64,000 nucleotides of DNA from Synechocystis sp. PCC 7509 (GCF_000332075.2 NZ_ALVU02000001.1:2678324-2742323); one strand, 5' to 3'; shown: positions 1 through 9,167, numbered from the stretch's first letter. Numbers and translations are program-made. The notes: a model not told the origin generated them from the sequence alone.

Positions 1-288
1 TTGGATTAGAGAATTTTGATAGAGTTTATTAGCAAGTGTTATTGCATTTTTAACATCAGCTTCCTTAGTTTTAGTTTCGATAGTAGGAAGTTGACCTAAT
101 TCTTCTGGATTAGTAGGTTGTTTTTGAACTACACCACCCAAAAGAATCTCGATCGCTTCTTTTAAGTTTTTAGCTCTCCACTGTAAAAACGCAGCAATTA
201 TTTCCTGAATTTCTGATGCTAGTAAGCTGAGAATTAAGTAGATAAAAATTAAAGCGATCGCAATATCTAAAATAGCAGGTAAATCCAT
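1..288 (-). CDS. N-terminal part of a conserved cyanobacterial membrane protein (cut by window edge)
   Basis: Reading the minus strand from an ATG at 288 gives 96 codons without a stop, running off the window start. The protein opens with MDLPAILDIAIALIF and has one clear hydrophobic helix at about residues 4-23, then an amphipathic stretch (QEIIAAFLQWRAKNLKEAIE) and a polar region. I recall cyanobacterial proteins of unknown function with this same opening, several hundred residues long. It lies 97 bp downstream of the small gene at 386-619 and in the same direction, so it may be the third gene of the protease cluster. The function is unknown. Confidence 0.7.
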   Translation of the reverse strand, partial: MDLPAILDIAIALIFIYLILSLLASEIQEIIAAFLQWRAKNLKEAIEILLGGVVQKQPTNPEELGQLPTIETKTKEADVKNAITLANKLYQNSLIQ

Positions 289-385
289 TATTATTTTTTG
301 TGTGATAATTGAGCAAATTAAGGAAAATATATAATTTTGTGTTTCATTTGTTCCACATAATTCAGTGTTTTTATGGTTTTAGCTA

Positions 386-619
386 TCACTGAATATCTAT
401 TTCTGGAATTTGAAACTCAGTGGCTAATTCGACATGAGCAACGCCATTAATTTGCTCGAGCGTTGTAACTTTTGTGGAATCAACAGAACCTGTAATAACT
501 CCTACTGTGGGCATGAAATTATCAACATTCATACCTGCATTCGTTAACTTTTCAACTATTTCTAAAATTTGGCTTAAGTGTTCATCGTTAACTGAAATTA
601 TTATCTGTATATCGGGCAT
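386..619 (-). CDS. Small ferredoxin-fold-like protein next to S8 protease
   Basis: The 77-residue product starts MPDIQIIISVNDEH. I prefer the ATG at 619 over the upstream TTG at 649 because the hydrophobic beta strand IQIIISV then sits right at the N-terminus. The predicted order is strand, helix (LSQILEIVEKLTNAG), strands (VGVITGSV), helix (TTLEQIN), strand (VAHVELA). This is the pattern of propeptide/inhibitor I9-like ferredoxin folds. It lies 155 bp downstream of the subtilisin-like protease gene, on the same strand. An inhibitor or chaperone-like partner of that protease is my inference from fold pattern and position only. Similar small proteins are sometimes labelled ketohydroxyglutarate aldolase, which the length does not support. 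Confidence 0.7.
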   Translation of the reverse strand: MPDIQIIISVNDEHLSQILEIVEKLTNAGMNVDNFMPTVGVITGSVDSTKVTTLEQINGVAHVELATEFQIPEIDIQ

Positions 620-774
620 AATTTTCTTACTAATTTGGGAGATGTACAAAAGATAACCCTAGAAAAGCAAGAAATTGTAAGATTGTTCATAAGTCAATTA
701 GATTATGCAAAATCTGCCATTACTGCTATTTTAGGGCTACCTTAATAAATACAAGAGAGCGCAACTAACAAAAT

Positions 775-2142
775 TTAAGGTGCTTGGACAAGTCCAGTAC
801 CAACATCTGTAGAAGGAAGTGGTAATCGGCGAGCAGTTCTTTGCAGCAAACTAAACAAACCATCCGCAGTGATTGTAGGATTTGCCTGAGCATATAAAGC
901 GGCTATACCAGCTACATGAGGTGTTGCCATACTTGTACCGTTAAGTCTGTCATAGCCTGGAGGATTACCTCTAGGTACTGGGTAACTAGAATAAATATCA
1001 ACCCCTGGACCAACAATGTCTACTTGTCCTCCACTAGAATTAACACCAGAATCAGAGAAGCCAGCAATTTGATCTCGCTCATCTATTGCACCTACTGCCA
1101 TAATTGATGGACAGTTCGCTGGTGAACCAACTGGGTTAAGAACACCAGAAGCACGGTTACTACTGTTACCTGCTGCGGCGATAATCAGAGAACCCTTGTT
1201 CATAGCTCTTTTCGCAATATTTTCATAAATTGGCGAGAATGGCTGACCAGGACTTACAGGTCCTCCAAGAGACATTGAAATAACTTTGCAACCATTAGTA
1301 ATAGCCCATTCTATACCTTGTACTATGGAACCTTGACCCAAAGATCGTCCTTGGTCACTCAATACTTTGCCAATATAGATTTCTGCTTCATAAGCTATGC
1401 CATATCGTGGCGCAATACCTGGATTTAATGGACCACACGCAGTCCCCGTACAGTGAGTTCCATGACCATTTCCATCTTGTACGGGTAATAAAGGATCGCT
1501 AGTTTTTACTTTGATAAATGACTTGCTAGTGATTGTTCGGGTCTTAAAATCTGGATGATTGAAGTCAAAACCTGTATCGAGAATAGCAACTTTAATTCCG
1601 CGACCACTAAATCTAGAACTAACCACTTTAGTAGCCTGTAGTCCCCACGTATATGGAGTAGGTACTGCGGATGCGTCTGGTTGTTTAGAATCTTTATGAG
1701 GAAAAACTAAATTATCTACAAGGTTGCCAATAGCATCGCGGTATCCACGCAAATACTCTATTGAAATCTCACTTTTCGTACCACCCATTTGCGGAGTTAT
1801 GTCTTGAGAACTAGACTTTCCAAAAGCATAAAATACTTGCTCTGGTTCAACCAGTAAAATGGGTTCATTTGGATTGTCAACGGCACTACTAACCCTTTGT
1901 ACTTGCTCTGGTTCCAATTCCGCAATTGCCACACCCAACTCGCTGAGAACTAATATTGCTTCATCTTTTCGACTGACATCAACTGCACCATCCGTAGAAT
2001 CGGCTGTTCTAGCAATGTTACTATTACCTGTGATATCTCTAAGAACTCTAATGCCACCTTCAATATCATCTTGAGGAAGCAATATTAAATAACTGCCTGT
2101 TGTTTCCATTGGATATAGCTGCTGATTAACACCGTTACTCAT
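775..2142 (-). CDS. S8 family subtilisin-like serine protease
   Basis: This 455-residue protein has the full subtilase catalytic set: Asp189 in VAILDTGFDFNHPDF, His227 in GNGHGTH, the oxyanion Asn326 in AAAGN, and Ser404 in NGTSMATPHVAG. The catalytic domain spans about residues 165-450. The first 160 residues form an N-terminal region that may act as a prodomain (possible I9-like segment at 15-100). No signal peptide is visible, so the enzyme is probably cytoplasmic or self-processed. It is the first gene of a minus-strand group with a small ferredoxin-fold-like protein and a membrane protein. The substrate is unknown. Confidence 0.93.
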   Translation of the reverse strand: MSNGVNQQLYPMETTGSYLILLPQDDIEGGIRVLRDITGNSNIARTADSTDGAVDVSRKDEAILVLSELGVAIAELEPEQVQRVSSAVDNPNEPILLVEPEQVFYAFGKSSSQDITPQMGGTKSEISIEYLRGYRDAIGNLVDNLVFPHKDSKQPDASAVPTPYTWGLQATKVVSSRFSGRGIKVAILDTGFDFNHPDFKTRTITSKSFIKVKTSDPLLPVQDGNGHGTHCTGTACGPLNPGIAPRYGIAYEAEIYIGKVLSDQGRSLGQGSIVQGIEWAITNGCKVISMSLGGPVSPGQPFSPIYENIAKRAMNKGSLIIAAAGNSSNRASGVLNPVGSPANCPSIMAVGAIDERDQIAGFSDSGVNSSGGQVDIVGPGVDIYSSYPVPRGNPPGYDRLNGTSMATPHVAGIAALYAQANPTITADGLFSLLQRTARRLPLPSTDVGTGLVQAP

Positions 2143-2647
2143 TGTTTAACCTTGTATAAATTAGTAAAACCAGACACTTAGTTTTGGAAAATTATTATTT
2201 AGAAAAAATTACTGTTACAGTTTTAATTTATAAGCTTAAATACGTAAAAATACTATAAATTAATGTATTTTTTTTTTACAAAACGCTTACAAATTTTTTT
2301 ATGATTATGCAAGTTGCTTTAGCCTAGTATTTACTAATACTATGATTAGTTGCTATTACTTAGATGCGGTAGGCAACTCAACAAGATAGGACAGTTAGCA
2401 GGTGTATTAAAAAATGTAAAATACATAAACACTAAATTTTATAGCTCTAGGCGATCGCCCTCTAAACTTCCAACAAGCGATCGCACCTGTACAAAAAAAG
2501 TTATTTAAAACACATTTTCCCAAAGTCCAGCAAGTTTATTCACCAATTCCTGACTCAACCCTTCTAAACTCACCACATTCAACCCCAGGTTAGAACTATA
2601 AAACTGTAAATATCTGTAACTTATCTGTGAAGCATTAAAAAGTAATC
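2143..2647. other. 505-bp intergenic region between divergent genes
   Basis: This AT-rich spacer separates the minus-strand protease gene from the plus-strand amylase gene, so it must hold promoters for both. It contains long T tracts near 2270-2300 and two HIP1 octamers near 2450 and 2476. Its right part (2505-2646) reads as a short coding-like remnant on the minus strand, listed separately. I see no RNA gene in it. Confidence 0.6.
2505..2646 (-). pseudogene. Possible C-terminal gene remnant
   Basis: On the minus strand an open frame without a start codon reads LLFNASQISYRYLQFYSSNL and continues with NVVSLEGLSQELVNKLAGLW up to a TAA at 2507-2505. The composition looks protein-like (a leucine-rich amphipathic helix near the end), but a stop lies immediately upstream and no ATG, GTG or TTG start is usable. 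I read it as a decayed 3' end of a lost gene. A chance open frame is quite possible. Confidence 0.25.
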
Positions 2648-4105
2648 ATGCAGATTCAAACCCCAGATTGGGTAAAACACGCAGTTTTCTATCAAATATT
2701 CCCCGATCGCTTTGCCAAAAGTAAAGAACCCCACAAGCGAGTTTTAACAACTGTATCTTGGGAAGAATGGGACGAAATGCCTACCCTCCAAGGCTATAAA
2801 GGTGGTGACTTATGGGGAGTTGTAGAGCAATTAGATTATTTGCAAAGTTTGGGCATTAATGCAATTTACTTCACGCCAATTTTTCAATCTGCCAGCAATC
2901 ACCGCTACCATACCCATGATTATTATCAAATCGATCCGATGTTGGGCGGAAACGAGGCTTTTAAAGATTTGCTTGTCGCTTGTCACGATCGCAATATTAA
3001 AGTTGTCTTAGATGGAGTATTCAACCACTCTAGTCGCGGCTTCTTCTTTTTCCACGATGTTTTAGAGAATGGCCCTTATTCCCCTTGGGTAGACTGGTTC
3101 AAAATTCACGGTTGGCCCTTGTCTCCCTATAATGGCGAATTTCCCGCTAATTATGAAGGTTGGGCAGATAATCGGGCGCTACCTGTATTCAACCACGATA
3201 ACCCCGAAGTGCGCGAATACATTATGGAAATTGCCGAATATTGGATAAAGTTAGGTATCGACGGCTGGCGTTTGGATGTACCTTTTGAAGTCAAATCCCC
3301 CGGTTTTTGGCAAGAATTTAGAGATCGCGTTAAAGCTATTAATCCCGAAGCTTATATTGTGGGAGAAGTTTGGGAAGACTCTAGCGAGTGGCTAGACGGC
3401 ACGCAATTTGATGGAGTAATGAATTACCTATTTGCGGCACCTACCATCGCATTTGCGGCGGGCGATCGCGTGGATATGACTCAAGTACAAGACCGCTCCT
3501 ATCATCCCTACCCCCCCTTATTTGCTGCTGAGTATGGTGATAAAATTGAATACCTTTTACAGCTTTACCCCTGGGAAATTCAGCTAACTCAACTGAATTT
3601 ATTAGCTAGTCACGATACGGCTAGACTAATTTCTATTGCGGGAGGCGATCGCTCTAGTGTAGAGTTATCCACTCTACTATTACTAACTTTTCCTGGCGCT
3701 CCTAGCATTTACTACGGCGATGAAGTTGGTTTACCTGGGCGTTTAGATCCCGATTCTCGGCGCGGTTTTCCTTTAGAAGCTCATTGGGAAAACGATGTCT
3801 TAGACTATCACCGTCAGCTAATTTCTATCCGTCATAATTACCCAGCCTTGCGTACAGGTAGTTACAAAGTCCTCTATGCTCAAGGTGCTTTGTATGTATT
3901 TGCCCGAATTTTAGATGCGCAGGAATTAATTATTGCTGTTAATGCTGGCACGGCAGATGTTACCGCTAGTATCAAATTAGAAGGTTTAACTTCTCAACCG
4001 AGCAAGGTATTATATGGCATGGGAGAAGTAAGCTGGAGCGATAACGAAGATACTTTAAATATTAATATTCCGTCTCGTAGTGGTAGCATTTTCGCTGCTT
4101 CTTAA
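2648..4105 (+). CDS. GH13 alpha-amylase family glycosidase (cyclomaltodextrinase/neopullulanase-like)
   Basis: The 485-residue enzyme hydrolyses alpha-glucosidic bonds of maltodextrins or related glucans. Conserved GH13 regions are in order: DGVFNH (122-127), GWRLD with nucleophile Asp210, GEVWED with acid/base Glu240, and SHDTARL with the transition-state Asp323. The TIM barrel starts near residue 10 (VFYQIFPDRF), and a short beta domain follows from about residue 410. No signal peptide is visible, so it is cytoplasmic, which fits glycogen or maltodextrin turnover. The FYQIFPDRF opening is typical of the neopullulanase subfamily; the exact specificity cannot be told. A perfect hairpin terminator follows directly. 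Confidence 0.92.
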   Translation: MQIQTPDWVKHAVFYQIFPDRFAKSKEPHKRVLTTVSWEEWDEMPTLQGYKGGDLWGVVEQLDYLQSLGINAIYFTPIFQSASNHRYHTHDYYQIDPMLGGNEAFKDLLVACHDRNIKVVLDGVFNHSSRGFFFFHDVLENGPYSPWVDWFKIHGWPLSPYNGEFPANYEGWADNRALPVFNHDNPEVREYIMEIAEYWIKLGIDGWRLDVPFEVKSPGFWQEFRDRVKAINPEAYIVGEVWEDSSEWLDGTQFDGVMNYLFAAPTIAFAAGDRVDMTQVQDRSYHPYPPLFAAEYGDKIEYLLQLYPWEIQLTQLNLLASHDTARLISIAGGDRSSVELSTLLLLTFPGAPSIYYGDEVGLPGRLDPDSRRGFPLEAHWENDVLDYHRQLISIRHNYPALRTGSYKVLYAQGALYVFARILDAQELIIAVNAGTADVTASIKLEGLTSQPSKVLYGMGEVSWSDNEDTLNINIPSRSGSIFAAS

Positions 4106-4108
4106 AAC

Positions 4109-4146
4109 AAAACAAGAGGCATCTAATTACAGATGCCTCTTGTTTT
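4109..4146. terminator. Strong hairpin terminator after the amylase gene
   Basis: A perfect 16-bp stem (arms 4109-4124 and 4131-4146, core AAGAGGCATCT) encloses a 6-base loop. The stem itself ends in T-rich sequence on the right and A-rich sequence on the left, so it can work in both directions for the converging genes on either side. Confidence 0.85.
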
Positions 4147-4221
4147 AGTGTTTTTGCTGCTTAACAACTTTTTTTGCAAAGCTTGACAACGTTGTTGTTG
4201 CTTCAGTCAATGCCAGAAAAA

Positions 4222-4539
4222 TTATGAGAGTGACTTACCAGCTTCAGTAAGCATTTTGCCTAACTCTTCCATTTGCTTGCCAGCGTCGCCACCAGTGCTT
4301 GTACCAGCACCGGAAGCTTGTCCACCTAATTTTGTCAACAATGCGCCGATTGAAGAACCAGAGGCGCTACCGCTTGTTAAAGCAGTTTTGAGTTCAGCTA
4401 GAGTTGCTGCAACTTCTGGTGCTGCATCTTTGAGTTGTGAATGCCAACTTTCAATATTTGCTACTGCTGCTTCTGCGGGAAGTGCTGTTAATCCACCTTT
4501 CAAAGCAGAGATTGTTGAACTGAGGTCTGCTGTTGCCAT
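4222..4539 (-). CDS. Conserved cyanobacterial protein, Ala/Ser/Gly-rich
   Basis: The 105-residue product begins MATADLSSTISALKGGLTAL. Residues 1-55 are alanine-rich with helical character; residues 56-90 form a Gly/Ser linker (SGSASGSSIGALL, GGQASGAGTSTGG); the end is again helical (QMEELGKMLTEAGKSL). It has no signal peptide, transmembrane segment or cysteine. I recall similar short proteins in other cyanobacteria without known function. It sits alone, converging on the amylase gene. Confidence 0.75.
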   Translation of the reverse strand: MATADLSSTISALKGGLTALPAEAAVANIESWHSQLKDAAPEVAATLAELKTALTSGSASGSSIGALLTKLGGQASGAGTSTGGDAGKQMEELGKMLTEAGKSLS

Positions 4540-4789
4540 GATTATCTACTTTGAAATATTTTACTTGTTTACTATAACAAGATTTACAACTTTGTGGGGT
4601 TAAATTAGGTTAATTTGTGATTAAATATTTTTTAAATTCACTGCAATTCTAAAAGTAATTTACTTGCAAATAAAAATCATCCTTTTAGCAGATGTATTTA
4701 TTCTAAAAATGTAAGTAAAGCAGAATAAAATCTTCTACTTTACTTGAGAACCAATAATAGAGCGATCGCGCAAGTTTTACTCTAAATAC

Positions 4790-5206
4790 CTATTCAGCAG
4801 CTACCAATGCAGGTATCAACACGCCCTCAATAACATGAATTACGCCATTGTCAGCAATAATATCTGTTTGCAAAACCTTGATATCATTAACTTTAATACC
4901 GTTATTATTTTCAATGACAACAATAGAGCCTTCTACCGTGGCGGCTTCTTTAATTTGCTTTAAGTCTTCTTCTCTTACGTCTCCAAAGACTACGTGATAA
5001 GTGAGAATTCTTTTGAGCTTGGTAATGTCTTGAAGTAAATTATCTAACGTTTCTTTTGGTAACTTAGAAAATGCTTCATCTGTAGGAGCAAAAACTGTAT
5101 AAGATCCTTCGCTTTTGAGAATCTCTACCAAATCGGCGCTTTCAATTGCTTTTACTAATGTCGTAAAGTTTCCAGCATTAACGGCGGTTTCGATAATATC
5201 AGCCAT
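4790..5206 (-). CDS. Fasciclin (FAS1) domain protein
   Basis: With the ATG at 5206 the product is 138 residues, starting MADIIETAVNAGNFTTLVKA; this is the usual size of single-domain cyanobacterial FAS1 proteins. The upstream extension to 5359 would add 51 unconserved residues and overlap rpoZ, so I reject it. FAS1 hallmarks are the H1 motif YTVFAPTDEAFSKLP near 45-60 and the H2-region YHVV followed by NNGIKVND and GVIHVIEGVLIP at the end. No signal peptide is present. FAS1 domains mediate adhesion or protein contacts; the role here is unknown. The gene is divergent from rpoZ across 151 bp. Confidence 0.88.
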   Translation of the reverse strand: MADIIETAVNAGNFTTLVKAIESADLVEILKSEGSYTVFAPTDEAFSKLPKETLDNLLQDITKLKRILTYHVVFGDVREEDLKQIKEAATVEGSIVVIENNNGIKVNDIKVLQTDIIADNGVIHVIEGVLIPALVAAE

Positions 5207-5290
5207 AAAAATAATTGGGTAAAAATCTATTAGTAATCTGAAAACCTCAGGAAAAACATCTATCAGTAGAGGGTTACTTGCAACGGACGC

Positions 5291-5310
5291 AATCAGGCGA
5301 TCGCCTGATT
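5291..5310. repeat. 20-bp perfect palindrome extending a HIP1 site
   Basis: The HIP1 core GCGATCGC is extended symmetrically to a 20-bp perfect palindrome (AATCAGGCGA and its mirror). It lies about 50 bp upstream of rpoZ and 85 bp upstream of the fasciclin gene. The divergent position would suit an operator, but HIP1 sites are so common that this may be chance. Confidence 0.5.
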
Positions 5311-5357
5311 TCTGTAGTCTGTTGTAGACTGGAATTGATCCCAACAAATACACTTTC

Positions 5358-5594
5358 ATGCTTAAGCGTTCTAAATTCGAGACACCCCAAAGCGAAGTTA
5401 TTCAACGAGCAGAGGAGCTAATTAGCGCCGCCTCCAATCGTTATAAAATTACTGTGCAAGTCGCCAATCGCGCCAAACGCCGCCGCTATGAAGACTTTGA
5501 TACAATGGACGATCCGATGATGAAACCAGTATTGCGGGCAATTATTGAAATGTCCGACGAACTAAATCAGCCGGAAATTATTGGCGAATCTTAA
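5358..5594 (+). CDS. rpoZ: RNA polymerase omega subunit
   Basis: The 78-residue product ([20 protein letters not shown] onward) matches the cyanobacterial form of the omega subunit, which helps assemble RNA polymerase by holding the beta-prime chain. The helical core [27 protein letters not shown] corresponds to the conserved omega region, and the acidic tail is typical. The next gene's preferred GTG start lies 23 bp downstream, so the two are probably cotranscribed. Confidence 0.92.
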   Translation: MLKRSKFETPQSEVIQRAEELISAASNRYKITVQVANRAKRRRYEDFDTMDDPMMKPVLRAIIEMSDELNQPEIIGES

Positions 5595-5616
5595 GATACT
5601 TCTACAGGAAACAATT

Positions 5617-6195
5617 GTGAACAGGCAGAGGAATTCGCATTTTAAGCTACTTACTATCGCCTGCCTAGCAGGACTTATAGTATTGGGAACGCAACTAAAT
5701 AATACTTCTAGCTTTGCTCAAAGTGCTAAACCTCAAGAACTTTGGCAGCAAGTTTATCAAAGGTTGCCAAATTTACCTTTAGAAAATAAGTATGTCAGCA
5801 AAGAAACGGGAAAAGTAGATGAAAATAGCACTCTAGTTACTCGCTTGCTGCAATATCACCTGTATGTTAAAGGACGCGCCCCCGGTTATCGGCTAGATTG
5901 GAAACTAACTTTAGCTGATTATTTAGGCGCTAACGAGCTAATTGACGAAGCCGCTTATCCAGGCAATGATACTTTCAATACTAATCCTCTAGAGAGCGAT
6001 CGCACAGCAATTAGCAAACTCAATCGCCAAGATCGTCACCAGCTAGTTCAAACTCTAGTTAGCTTATTTAATCAAAATACGCGATCGCCAGCCAACAACA
6101 CATCGCCAAATACAAATTCTTCTACTAATCCAGTTAATCAATCAAATTCGCCACCACCGCCGCGCCCTGGAGACGCAGATAGCTTAAAACTTTAG
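5617..6195 (+). CDS. Exported conserved protein with Asn/Pro-rich tail
   Basis: I chose the GTG at 5617 because AGGAA lies at 5606-5610, at good spacing; the TTG at 5581 would overlap rpoZ. The 192-residue product has a signal peptide (basic NRQRNSHFK, hydrophobic LLTIACLAGLIVLG, likely cut after SFAQS). A conserved middle part (LWQQVYQRLPNLPLENKYVS, RLLQYHLYVKGRAPGYRLDW, TLADYLGANE) is followed by a low-complexity Asn/Ser/Pro tail. It is likely periplasmic or thylakoid-lumenal. The function is unknown. Confidence 0.8.
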   Translation: MNRQRNSHFKLLTIACLAGLIVLGTQLNNTSSFAQSAKPQELWQQVYQRLPNLPLENKYVSKETGKVDENSTLVTRLLQYHLYVKGRAPGYRLDWKLTLADYLGANELIDEAAYPGNDTFNTNPLESDRTAISKLNRQDRHQLVQTLVSLFNQNTRSPANNTSPNTNSSTNPVNQSNSPPPPRPGDADSLKL

Positions 6196-6220
6196 CAATT
6201 GAGGAGATAACACATCAATA

Positions 6221-6856
6221 ATGAGCTACCCCCAGCCACCTTGGACATTAAAAGGCGATGCTTTTATTTCTCTACAGTTATTAGACATTGCGCGAGTCCG
6301 TCCTTTTATACCTACAAAATTAAATATTATTTCTGTACTACCTGGTAAAACTATCGGCGGAGTTTATTTGTCTAAGTACAATACTGGTTCAGTATTGGAA
6401 TATAGCGAATTAATCATTATTGCTGGATTTTTGAGCTACAAAGGTAAGTTGGGCGGCTGGGTTTCCCATATTTATGTAGATAATCCTGATTCGGTAGCTG
6501 GTGGGCGAGAAATTTGGGGACTTCCAAAAGAATTAGCCGATTTTACTTGGATAGATAATAGCGTTACGGTAAGTCAAGCAAATCAAGTATTGTGCAAATT
6601 GGACTATAAGCGTCAAAGCTTTGGTTTACCTTTAAAACTTAGTGCTTCAGCTTTTAGTTGCAAAAGTAGCAATTTATTAATATTTCCAGCTTTTGTGGAA
6701 TCAAAGTTGGGTTTAGTTAGTTCTAAATTAGATATTCCAACTACTAGCCCTTTTGCTAGTTTAAATATCGGTCAGCCTATATTAACAGTTCATAGCGATC
6801 GCCTAAATTTATTAGTTGATGCTCCAACCATAGTCGGACAAATGGATAATAGGTAA
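6221..6856 (+). CDS. Acetoacetate decarboxylase family protein
   Basis: The 211-residue protein has the fold signature of the acetoacetate decarboxylase superfamily: an N-terminal WTLKGDAFISLQLLD, the GGVYLSKYNTGSVLEYSELI strand pair, and GGREIWGLPKELADF in the core. Members of this superfamily act on beta-keto acids or are of unknown activity; many cyanobacteria carry one such gene. Conservation of the Schiff-base lysine cannot be judged from the sequence alone, so true decarboxylase activity is uncertain. It stands 25 bp after the exported protein gene, with GAGGAG upstream of its ATG. Confidence 0.8.
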   Translation: MSYPQPPWTLKGDAFISLQLLDIARVRPFIPTKLNIISVLPGKTIGGVYLSKYNTGSVLEYSELIIIAGFLSYKGKLGGWVSHIYVDNPDSVAGGREIWGLPKELADFTWIDNSVTVSQANQVLCKLDYKRQSFGLPLKLSASAFSCKSSNLLIFPAFVESKLGLVSSKLDIPTTSPFASLNIGQPILTVHSDRLNLLVDAPTIVGQMDNR

Positions 6857-7013
6857 TTGGTCGTAATTTCAATAAGCAATTCCCAATGCAGAGCGCGAAG
6901 TTGGACAGCCTACGCTATAATCTTTGACTTAGCACCGAGAAAGTCAATTTACCAGATCCTAAAATTGACATCTATACCTATTTCAAAACAGTCTAAATGG
7001 AATCCTAGCTTTT

Positions 7014-8393
7014 GTGCCTCAACCGTCCTCTGAACAACCTACTGACCGTAACAATGCTTCTACAGACATTAACCCAGTTTTGGCACTCAAAGAATTGGTG
7101 GCGCGTCTGCATCGAGAACAACATAAAATCCAAGACTTACTAAGCTCTTTAGGTTTTGCGCTCAGAAGCTTCAACAACCTTAACCAGTTTTTAGAGTTGA
7201 TTCCGCTCATGGCAACGCGGGTAACAGATGCAGACGGTGGCGCACTAATATTATATAAAGCCAACGGCCAAGTAAAGTTAGAACAATTACATTGCCAAGA
7301 TAGCAGCCAACAAAAAATAATTCGTAAAGCTTTAGAAACCGCCACAAGTGTAGTTACCGCCTCTTTGACAGCCGCCCAATTAGTACCCGCCACCGCCACG
7401 CTAGACGCTCAAGTTAGCAGCCAATTGGGGGGAGATATGCAGTTGTTTGGTACAACTATTTTAGTTAAACATACTGAAAGAGGTAGATTGTATGTTTTTA
7501 GTGCTAATCCTGACTACACTTGGACTGAAGACAGACAAAAGCTTGTGCGCCTAATTGCCGATCAAACTGCCGTAGCAATAGAAAATGGCGAGCTTACTGT
7601 AGAATTACGCAAAAAAGAACGTTTAGATCGAGAATTAGAGATTGGGGCAGAAATTCAATTACAACTACTACCCCGTCAATGTCCAACTATTCCTGGTGTA
7701 ACCCTCGCTGCTTTATGTCAACCCGCCAATCGAGTTGGAGGAGATTATTACGATTTTATTCCCACCAATCACGACAGAAAAAACAGCTTGGCTTCCCAAG
7801 TTTCTCCGCGCTGGGCGTTAGTAATTGGGGATGTGATGGGAAAGGGCGTACCTGCGGGTTTAATTATGACTATGACGCGGGGAATGTTACGAGGAGAAGT
7901 GCTAAATGGTCATTCCCCAGCCCGGATTCTACAACACTTAAATCGGGTCATGTACGCTGACTTAGAAAATTCTCATCGGTTTGTAACCTTGTTTTGCTCA
8001 GAGTACGATCCCGATACACAGGTTTTGACTTATAGTAATGCGGCTCATAATCCACCGTTATTGTGGCAAGCTGCAACTAAAACTATTAAGCGTCTTGATA
8101 CTTTGGGAATGCTAATCGGGCTTGATGCTCACAGTCAGTATGAAAATGCTCAAGTTCAACTACGGACTGGGGATACAATTATTTACTATACTGATGGATT
8201 TACTGATGCTGCTAGTCAAAATGGCGATCGCTTTGACGAAGAAAACTTGATTCGTGTTTTTGGGTGGGCTTGCAAGCATTCCCTAGAACCTCAATCAATT
8301 TTAGAATATTTATTTGATAAAGTTCGGCAATTTATCGGTACAGTTAGTCAAAATACTGATGATATGACTTTAGTTGTCATGCAAATTCAATAG
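7014..8393 (+). CDS. GAF domain protein with PP2C-type (SpoIIE/RsbU) serine phosphatase
   Basis: The 459-residue regulator starts at a GTG (7014). Residues about 45-195 form a GAF sensor domain, joined by a short coiled linker (LRKKERLDRELEIGAEIQLQ) to a PP2C-SpoIIE phosphatase domain. The metal-binding motifs RVGGDYYDF, VIGDVMGKGVPAGLIM and NTDDMTLVVMQI are intact, so it should dephosphorylate a Ser/Thr-phosphorylated partner, typically an anti-sigma-factor antagonist (STAS) protein. No such partner lies nearby. It is followed by a DUF2301 gene 20 bp downstream. Confidence 0.9.
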   Translation: MPQPSSEQPTDRNNASTDINPVLALKELVARLHREQHKIQDLLSSLGFALRSFNNLNQFLELIPLMATRVTDADGGALILYKANGQVKLEQLHCQDSSQQKIIRKALETATSVVTASLTAAQLVPATATLDAQVSSQLGGDMQLFGTTILVKHTERGRLYVFSANPDYTWTEDRQKLVRLIADQTAVAIENGELTVELRKKERLDRELEIGAEIQLQLLPRQCPTIPGVTLAALCQPANRVGGDYYDFIPTNHDRKNSLASQVSPRWALVIGDVMGKGVPAGLIMTMTRGMLRGEVLNGHSPARILQHLNRVMYADLENSHRFVTLFCSEYDPDTQVLTYSNAAHNPPLLWQAATKTIKRLDTLGMLIGLDAHSQYENAQVQLRTGDTIIYYTDGFTDAASQNGDRFDEENLIRVFGWACKHSLEPQSILEYLFDKVRQFIGTVSQNTDDMTLVVMQIQ

Positions 8394-8413
8394 AAATATC
8401 TTAAATAATTACT

Positions 8414-9055
8414 ATGAAAGCTCAACTAGCACCAGAAGCAATAATTTATCAAGGACAGTTTGGCGATTTTACAATTGACAAAAGCGATCGCATAAGTGTA
8501 ATTATTTACCGTACAGGTTTAGCAATCGCGGCGCTGAGTTTTGCTTTGGGTAGTGCGATCGCATTGCTACAAACTAATAATTTTTCGTTGCTAACTCCCT
8601 TATTTTTCTGCTTTAGCTTGGGTTTAGGGGTTAGTTTGCTAACAATACACATTTATCTCGCTGTCTTGCATAGAGTATTACAAATCTTTTGGGCGATTGG
8701 CACAATTGCCGCAATTTTTTGGACAATTTCTAGTAGCGCCCCACTAGCTGTAACTCTTTACGAACGACCAGTAGCTTTATTTGGTGTAGGGTTTATTTTT
8801 GCTGCTTTAACAGGTATTTATTTTAAAGAATCCTTTTGTTTTCATCGCTTGGAGACAAAATTTCTTACTTTCTTAGTTCCAGTTTTGCTCTTAGGACATA
8901 TGTTAGGCATTTTCCCCCAACAGTTGGAGCAAATAATGCTTGCTACCTGGGCTACTTTATTTGGTGTATTTGCTGTACGCAAAGTAGTACAACCAATTCC
9001 GCCAGACATTGGCGATAAATCCGTATTTACTTATTTACACGAGCGTAGTGCTTAA
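8414..9055 (+). CDS. DUF2301 family integral membrane protein
   Basis: This 213-residue protein is conserved in cyanobacteria. After a soluble start (YQGQFGDFTIDKSDRISVI) it has about six hydrophobic segments: near residues 33-52, 56-75, 78-95, 97-112, 120-138 and 155-185. The function is unknown. It follows the GAF/PP2C gene by 20 bp in the same direction. Confidence 0.8.
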   Translation: MKAQLAPEAIIYQGQFGDFTIDKSDRISVIIYRTGLAIAALSFALGSAIALLQTNNFSLLTPLFFCFSLGLGVSLLTIHIYLAVLHRVLQIFWAIGTIAAIFWTISSSAPLAVTLYERPVALFGVGFIFAALTGIYFKESFCFHRLETKFLTFLVPVLLLGHMLGIFPQQLEQIMLATWATLFGVFAVRKVVQPIPPDIGDKSVFTYLHERSA

Positions 9056-9167
9056 AAATATAGCTAATACCTTTGCCTTAATGTTAGTAGAGGTCTAGCT
9101 CCCTAAAGCCAACCGTGCTAATGTGTTTAACTACGTAATACACTAAGCAAAATTCTCACCAGCGCCT

